Shown: positions 1-3,090 of the stretch, in pieces
Numbering within the stretch: the stretch's first letter is position 1
How the letters are laid out: each line of letters starts with the position of its first letter
Origin: Ruminococcus sp. UBA7013
GTDB lineage: Bacteria; Bacillota; Clostridia; Oscillospirales; Ruminococcaceae
Length of the DNA stretch: 5,637 nt
Assembly (NCBI GenBank): GCA_002449585.1
Contig: DJXD01000013.1
Span: 1-5,637, forward strand
Direction: 5' to 3'
Made by a program: the position numbers and the translations under genes
Notes under the pieces: model-generated
What the model was told of the DNA's origin: nothing
Seen by the model: the letters and a program-made list of their open reading frames with translations, nothing else
Databases searched by the model: none

Positions 1-176
1 AGGTTGATATGTGTAAAGGTATGGAAGAATATACATTAAAAAGTAACGTTGAAGCAGTGATTGGTATGCTGCGTGATTTGAATATGTCCGAAGAAGAAAT
101 CACTGAACGTGTAGCTAAAAAATTTAATGTGACAGTTGAATATGTCAAGAATCTCATGACTCCTAAAACGGCATAA
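1..176 (+). CDS. C-terminal end of a probable Rpn/PD-(D/E)XK family transposase-nuclease (5' partial)
   Basis: An open frame enters from the left edge, with its first full codon at base 3, and stops with TAA at 174-176. About 57 residues are visible. They begin VDMCKGMEEY and end in a charged helical tail containing NMSEEEITERVAKKFNVTVE. A Met-Cys-Lys-x-(M/V)-E-(E/D) start to a helical tail, followed by a degenerate helix-turn-helix-like segment, is what I know from the C-termini of Rpn (PDDEXK_2, COG5464) proteins, which are abundant in Clostridia and act as recombination-promoting DNA nucleases. The catalytic domain lies outside the window, so the family call rests on the tail alone and any nuclease activity is inferred. 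The tail could also belong to another helical protein. There is no sign of truncation inside the visible part. Transcription probably ends at the hairpin at 272-307. Confidence 0.5.
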   Translation, partial: VDMCKGMEEYTLKSNVEAVIGMLRDLNMSEEEITERVAKKFNVTVEYVKNLMTPKTA

Positions 177-181
177 AAGGT

Positions 182-210
182 ACAGTAACATCAAGTTTGT
201 ATGCTACTGT
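182..210. repeat. Imperfect inverted repeat in the 3' untranslated region
   Basis: The arms at 182-191 (ACAGTAACAT) and 201-210 (ATGCTACTGT) pair at 9 of 10 positions around a 9-base loop. The hairpin starts 5 bases after the stop codon of the upstream gene and has no T-tract of its own, so it is unlikely to be a terminator. It may be an mRNA 3'-end structure or a remnant of a small repeat. Confidence 0.4.
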
Positions 211-230
211 GACTTACTGTGTGCTACTGC
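201..230. repeat. Three imperfect tandem 10-bp units sharing the core TACTG
   Basis: The units are ATGCTACTGT, GACTTACTGT and GTGCTACTGC, placed exactly 10 bases apart. A further GCTACTGT lies at 256-263, and an inverted TACAGTAA lies at 181-188. The spacing equals about one helical turn. Its function is unknown. It lies between a stop codon and a terminator, which is an unusual place for operator sites, so slippage or repeat decay is equally possible. Confidence 0.4.
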
Positions 231-261
231 ATATAGTTTTTCACAATCATTGTAAGCTACT

Positions 262-307
262 GTAAACAAAACACCAGAGAACTTTAAAAATTCTCTGGTG
301 CTTTTTT
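262..307. terminator. Strong bidirectional intrinsic terminator
   Basis: A perfect 10-bp stem (CACCAGAGAA at 272-281 and TTCTCTGGTG at 291-300) closes a 9-base loop. On the plus strand it is followed by CTTTTTTATT, ending the Rpn-like gene. On the minus strand it is followed by TTTTGTTTACA (271 down to 261), so it can also end the converging SLOG gene. Confidence 0.88.
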
Positions 308-345
308 ATTATGCCATCACTTTAGCAATTTACTGTAATAAATTA

Positions 346-810
346 TCATTCCGCCAGATTGATAATCTGGCATTCTTTTTGCTGTGCATACTGTACTGTT
401 CGGTATGCTCCTCCCGACTGATGCTCAATACAGCAAAGCACTAAATCGGAACGGTCAACCATATTCTGATTCCTTGCTTGAAAAGCAGATTTGTAATGTG
501 ACTCCATTGAATATTGACAGATTTCAATTTCATCATAAAGATTTAGAAAGCTGTCCTTATGATTCTCCACATTGCTGTTTTGATAAGGCAGAACCAGTGT
601 CAGCGAACAGTTGATACGGCTGTAAGTTTTCATCACTCTGCGGATTGTGAGAGCTGCCATCAAATCAAATTCCCCTGTGCGTCCAATCAGAAAATTGACA
701 TAGCCATGACTTTTCAGAATTTTATACACTTCACGTTCCAGATTTTCTTCCGCTGAAAGCGGATTCAGGAGACTTCTGTGTCCGAACAGGCTGACAGTAT
801 AAATGTTCAT
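346..810 (-). CDS. SLOG-fold protein, YpsA/DUF1273-like
   Basis: This is a 154-residue protein of the SLOG (LOG/DprA-like Rossmannoid) superfamily, whose members bind nucleotides or nucleotide-derived ligands. Visible signatures, counted from the chosen Met, are an N-terminal strand with FGHR (9-12), a glycine-containing loop FLIGRTGEFDLMAA (40-53), a second core strand TLVLPY (71-76), and the C-terminal block RNQNMVDRSDLVLCC (113-127) with GGAYRTVQYA (133-142) and INL near the end. This order matches YpsA/YoqJ-type proteins. The usual Gly-Gly of the first loop reads G-R-T-G here. ATG at 808-810 is chosen because AAGAGGTG lies 7 bases upstream; an in-frame TTG at 814-816 would sit only 1 base from that site. 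The protein is cytoplasmic, with no signal or membrane segment. The gene diverges from the XRE repressor and shares its operator region. The ligand and pathway are unknown. The family is likely, but the exact subfamily is uncertain. Confidence 0.78.
   Translation of the reverse strand: MNIYTVSLFGHRSLLNPLSAEENLEREVYKILKSHGYVNFLIGRTGEFDLMAALTIRRVMKTYSRINCSLTLVLPYQNSNVENHKDSFLNLYDEIEICQYSMESHYKSAFQARNQNMVDRSDLVLCCIEHQSGGAYRTVQYAQQKECQIINLAE
353..380 (+). terminator. Possible weak second terminator for the plus strand
   Basis: A perfect 8-bp stem (GCCAGATT at 353-360 and AATCTGGC at 364-371) with a 3-base loop is followed by ATTCTTTTT. It lies inside the 3' end of the SLOG gene, antisense to it, and behind the strong hairpin at 272-300. 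It could catch read-through, but it may only reflect the coding sequence. Confidence 0.3.
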
Positions 811-817
811 ATGCAAA

Positions 818-825
818 CACCTCTT
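818..825 (-). promoter_or_regulatory. Ribosome binding site that fixes the SLOG start
   Basis: AAGAGGTG on the minus strand ends 7 bases before ATG at 808-810 and only 1 base before the in-frame TTG at 814-816. This spacing decides for the ATG. Confidence 0.7.
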
Positions 826-859
826 ATTTTAATTGCACCTGATAACAGGTTCTAAGCTA

Positions 860-888
860 ATTATACCACAAAATTAAAATATACGCAA
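860..888 (-). promoter_or_regulatory. Sigma-A type promoter of the SLOG gene
   Basis: On the minus strand, TTGCGT (888-883) and TATAAT (865-860) are separated by 17 bases. The -10 is a perfect consensus and the -35 keeps TTG. Transcription would start near 853, giving a leader of about 43 bases. The -35 lies inside the left arm of the palindrome at 880-911. Confidence 0.6.
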
Positions 889-911
889 GTGCGTACACGC
901 AAAAACGTATA
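880..911. promoter_or_regulatory. Probable operator: 32-bp interrupted palindrome between divergent genes
   Basis: Two sets of arms share one centre, between bases 895 and 896. The outer arms are TATACG (880-885) and CGTATA (906-911); the inner arms are TGCGT (890-894) and ACGCA (897-901). That makes 11 of 16 symmetric pairs. An overlapping palindrome, TACGCA-AG-TGCGTA, occupies 882-895. The site covers the -35 of the SLOG promoter and the -35 region of the XRE promoter, as expected for an operator bound by the dimeric XRE protein encoded 43 bases to the right. Binding itself is inferred. Confidence 0.6.
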
Positions 912-923
912 AAGCTGTATAAT
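895..923 (+). promoter_or_regulatory. Promoter of the XRE regulator gene
   Basis: A perfect TATAAT lies at 918-923, about 30 bases before the start codon, giving a short leader of about 24 bases. At the matching distance (895-900, ACACGC) there is no recognisable -35, so the promoter may be weak. Its -35 region falls within the right half of the palindrome, which fits autorepression. Confidence 0.5.
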
Positions 924-953
924 ATTACTAAGATTAAAAAAGCAGGTGATGAT

Positions 954-1199
954 ATGTCAGCCGTAAAAAATGCAGTTGTACAGCGATTCAAAAACTTATG
1001 CCATGAGCGTGGAATAGCCACAAATGAACTGGCTAATATTTCAGGAGTTACTCCGTCAACCGTTTACAGCCTTTTTGATGAAAGACGAAGAAATGTTTCC
1101 ATTACGACCATCAAGATATTGTGTGACGGTCTTGAAATTACTCTTGGAGAATTTTTCAGTTCGCAGGAATTTGATGAGCTGGAACAGGAAATAAAATAA
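954..1199 (+). CDS. Small XRE-family (Cro/C1-type) helix-turn-helix repressor
   Basis: This is an 81-residue DNA-binding protein that is almost only a HTH_XRE domain. Helix 1 is around 6-20 (NAVVQRFKNLCHERG), helix 2 is ATNELANISG (22-31), the recognition helix is TPSTVYSLFD (33-42), and two more helices cover 47-69, with LGEFF as the usual end of the fold. A short acidic tail follows (DELEQEIK) and there is no sensor or peptidase domain, so any ligand response would have to come from a partner. AGGTGA at 944-949 lies 4 bases before the ATG. The gene diverges from the SLOG gene across a palindromic operator, so it probably represses itself and that neighbour. A pairing in which the SLOG protein or its ligand controls the repressor is possible but unproven. 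The fold is certain; the targets are inferred. Confidence 0.88.
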   Translation: MSAVKNAVVQRFKNLCHERGIATNELANISGVTPSTVYSLFDERRRNVSITTIKILCDGLEITLGEFFSSQEFDELEQEIK

Positions 1200-1264
1200 G
1201 TAATCTGCACAATAATGCTCCATTATCTTTGTTGGTTGTGGTAATGGCTATTTTCTGTTATTTA

Positions 1265-1273
1265 TGGTATGAT
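1265..1273 (+). promoter_or_regulatory. Extended -10 promoter before the DUF6809 gene
   Basis: TGGTATGAT fits an extended -10 (TG-n-TATGAT, hexamer at 1268-1273). The 17-base-spaced -35 position (1245-1250, TGGCTA) is poor, which extended -10 promoters tolerate. Transcription would start near 1280, just before the ribosome binding site. Confidence 0.45.
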
Positions 1274-1284
1274 AGTACATCAAA

Positions 1285-1293
1285 AAGGAGGTG
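1285..1293 (+). promoter_or_regulatory. Near-consensus ribosome binding site that fixes the DUF6809 start
   Basis: AAGGAGGTG lies 7 bases before ATG at 1301. It settles the start against an in-frame TTG at 1229, which would add 24 hydrophobic residues encoded by the promoter region. Confidence 0.85.
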
Positions 1294-1300
1294 TGCTGTT

Positions 1301-1549
1301 ATGCTAAAAGAACTATATCATGGGGACATCATTCCATCAGACCGAAAAGCAGACCCTAATAACAAATCGTTGCAGGAATGGCGGAAACTTTCAGCAGAAT
1401 TTGAAAAATCACTGACACCAGAACAGGTTGAAACATACCACAAACTCAGCGATATGCAGGGTGAAAGTGCAGCAAAGGACAATGAAGCCTTATACATTCA
1501 GGGTTTCAAAGACGGGGCTTTAATGATGATGGAAATCCTCGGAGAATGA
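1301..1549 (+). CDS. DUF6809 family protein, function unknown
   Basis: This is an 82-residue soluble, mostly helical protein. The layout matches what I recall of DUF6809: an N-terminal LKELYHGDIIPSDRK segment (about 2-16), a central helix with LSAEFEKSLTPEQVETYHKL (about 31-50), and a C-terminal YIQGFKDGALMMMEILGE segment (65-82). The family is common in Clostridia, often near phage or integrative-element genes, and has no known activity. No catalytic motif, signal peptide or membrane segment is visible once the correct ATG is used. The gene follows the XRE regulator by 101 bases on the same strand, with no terminator between them, but it has its own probable promoter and a strong terminator, so it is likely a separate unit. 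A link to the SLOG/XRE pair is possible only through read-through. Confidence 0.75.
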   Translation: MLKELYHGDIIPSDRKADPNNKSLQEWRKLSAEFEKSLTPEQVETYHKLSDMQGESAAKDNEALYIQGFKDGALMMMEILGE

Positions 1550-1552
1550 AAG

Positions 1553-1594
1553 AAGGCTGTTCGGATGATAAAATCCGAACAGCCTTTATTTTTT
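1553..1594 (+). terminator. Strong intrinsic terminator of the DUF6809 gene
   Basis: A perfect 14-bp stem (1553-1566 with 1573-1586, core GGCTGTTCGGAT) around the loop GATAAA is followed by TATTTTTTG. Read on the minus strand the stem is followed by CTTTCATTC, a poorer T-tract, so it may also partly end the converging minus-strand operon. Confidence 0.92.
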
Positions 1595-1626
1595 GTCTTA
1601 ATGCTTTAATCTGATAATGTTAGAAA

Positions 1627-1866
1627 TTATACTCCTAAATGTTTCTCAATTACAGTCATAACCTGTTCACAGCGTTTTTCACCGATGCCGTTAATCTGGC
1701 GGAGGTCAGCTTCTATTGCTTTCAGGTCGATAATTGGCACATCGCTCTCAGGGTCAAGCTCCTCTATCAGATTTTCGGCATATCTCATCAAAAATGCCTG
1801 CAATTCTTCCCTGCTCATTTTCTTGACTTTTCGATAAGTTTCTCGGTCAATTACTTTTTCAGTCAT
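1627..1866 (-). CDS. Small helix-hairpin-helix protein, probable DNA binder
   Basis: This is a 79-residue charged protein. The C-terminal third (about 52-78) carries a helix-hairpin-helix motif, LRQINGIGEKRCEQVMTVIE, with the G-I-G hairpin at 60-62. Such motifs usually bind the DNA backbone without sequence specificity, as in repair and recombination proteins. The N-terminal half (VIDRETYRKVKKMSREELQA) is basic and helical and I cannot assign it. The start is supported by AAGGAG (1875-1880) 8 bases upstream. The gene begins 52 bases after the dockerin gene on the same strand with no terminator between them, so it is probably the last gene of the operon that starts with the restriction-methyltransferase. 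Its length suggests an accessory subunit rather than an enzyme. A role with the RM enzyme is a guess from position only. Confidence 0.7.
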   Translation of the reverse strand: MTEKVIDRETYRKVKKMSREELQAFLMRYAENLIEELDPESDVPIIDLKAIEADLRQINGIGEKRCEQVMTVIEKHLGV

Positions 1867-1918
1867 AGAGTCAGCTCCTTCTTATTGACATTTTCGTAGC
1901 AGTAGGTTGTTTCCACGT

Positions 1919-3073
1919 TTATCCTTTTAACAGCTCCTTTTTCATCAAACAAAGGTCAAACACATTCAGTTTGTCATCTTCGCAGAAATCAGCCATTTTC
2001 CAGTCAACAAGTTGTGTATCCGGAATAGCAAGCAGCCATTTTTGAAGCAAAATTACATCAGCGACATTAAAAGCCCCGTCGGCGTTGACATCTCCTGCTA
2101 ATGTTTTTTGTATTCCAGATGTTTGATAATGAATTACTGCATTTCCAAGCGATTCATTTCCGTCTGCAATTGAAACTGCATTCCATTGTTCCACTGTTCC
2201 GGAATAATAAATATCCGTGAGGTTGGCACATTCATAAAATGCATTTTCACCAATAGAAATCAGTGAAGCCGGCAAATAGATTTTACTCAAATCATTCTGA
2301 TAAAATGCTCCCTTTCCAATTTCGGTGATAGTATCAGGCAGTGTCACAGTTTCTGGCTTAACAAATTCCCAATTCAAATAAGCAAGATAATCTGCATTCA
2401 AGCCATGCAACTGTCGTTGTTGGAAAGCCCAGTTCCCGATTTTTGTCACTGTTCTTTCCCCAAGCGATTCTTGTGTAAGGGCAATTGTATCAGACCCCAC
2501 ATAGGAACGGAAAGTGATTACTTTTCCATTAATGGTTTCCGGCACAATGACATCTGTATCAAATCCAACATAAGTACGTGCAGTTACTGTGCCATCTTCA
2601 TTTTCCTGAATACGGTACGGGTCAGCTCCCAATTCAAAAACAAAATATTGTATATCGGAGTCATCGGAAGTTCCGGCATCTGCAATATAATACTCGCCAT
2701 CAGCAAGAATTTGTGCATAAATATGCTGATAACCGTACAAAACAGGTCCGGGGTCGCAGGAGGCATCGTGATAAGCTGCTCTCAAACCTGCAAGTTCAGC
2801 AAGATGTACAATCATATCGGCTTTTCCCCAGCAGTCACCGCCACCATTCTGCAAAATATAATCATAAGTCTGACCATTTTCATCTTCAGGGTATGTTTCA
2901 CCAACATATTTTGTAATTGCTTCCACCTTTTCTGCACCTGTCATGTTTTCAGTGAGAATACTATCCAAAATTTTTTGCAATTCCATGTCATAGTTGTCAG
3001 CCGCCTGCACATTGACAGAAATGGCGGACAACATCATCAGACTGGCACACGCTAACGAGATTATTTTTTTCAT
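1919..3073 (-). CDS. Secreted dockerin protein with transglutaminase-like and BspA-type leucine-rich repeat modules
   Basis: This is a 384-residue extracellular protein. Residues 1-24 form a signal peptide (MKK, a hydrophobic core, probable cut after VQA). Residues 50-135 look like a transglutaminase-like/papain-fold domain with a complete Cys-His-Asp triad: C81 in GGGDCWGKA, H117 in GYQHIYA and D132 in YYIADAG. Residues about 207-300 hold BspA-type (LRR_5) repeats such as ITEIGKGAFYQNDLSKIYLP and LISIGENAFYECANLTDIYY. Residues 325-384 are a type I dockerin; the first calcium loop is GDVNADGAFNVAD (D328, N330, D332, D339) and the second has D362, C364, D366 and D373. A dockerin binds a cohesin on a cellulosome scaffoldin, so the protein should sit on the cell surface or in the cellulosome. 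The domain could be a protease, a crosslinker or only a binding module. GGAGTG lies 7 bases before the ATG. The gene starts 17 bases after the RM enzyme gene stops. Confidence 0.9.
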   Translation of the reverse strand: MKKIISLACASLMMLSAISVNVQAADNYDMELQKILDSILTENMTGAEKVEAITKYVGETYPEDENGQTYDYILQNGGGDCWGKADMIVHLAELAGLRAAYHDASCDPGPVLYGYQHIYAQILADGEYYIADAGTSDDSDIQYFVFELGADPYRIQENEDGTVTARTYVGFDTDVIVPETINGKVITFRSYVGSDTIALTQESLGERTVTKIGNWAFQQRQLHGLNADYLAYLNWEFVKPETVTLPDTITEIGKGAFYQNDLSKIYLPASLISIGENAFYECANLTDIYYSGTVEQWNAVSIADGNESLGNAVIHYQTSGIQKTLAGDVNADGAFNVADVILLQKWLLAIPDTQLVDWKMADFCEDDKLNVFDLCLMKKELLKG

Positions 3074-3090
3074 CTCAATTCACTCCATCT

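Noticed and set aside
181..270. The TACTG repeats as a CRISPR array or a complete insertion-sequence end
   Set aside because: The units are only 10 bases, without spacers. No transposase or matching inverted end is visible in the window.
811..816. In-frame TTG at 814-816 as the start of the SLOG gene
   Set aside because: It lies only 1 base from the AAGAGGTG ribosome binding site, whereas the ATG two codons later has the normal 7-base spacing.
1229..1300. TTG at 1229 as the start of a DUF6809 protein with a hydrophobic N-terminal segment
   Set aside because: The stretch contains a TGGTATGAT promoter and the ribosome binding site for ATG at 1301. The hydrophobic residues are translated promoter sequence.
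954..1549. The XRE and DUF6809 genes as a toxin-antitoxin pair
   Set aside because: DUF6809 has no toxin motif. The genes are 101 bases apart with a separate promoter for the second, which is unlike the tight coupling usual in toxin-antitoxin operons.
2405..3055. Long plus-strand open frames opposite the dockerin gene (also at 384-756, 1639-1899 and 5152-5580)
   Set aside because: They have no recognisable domains, their composition is what antisense reading of the minus-strand genes gives, and the minus-strand genes are clear family members with good ribosome binding sites.
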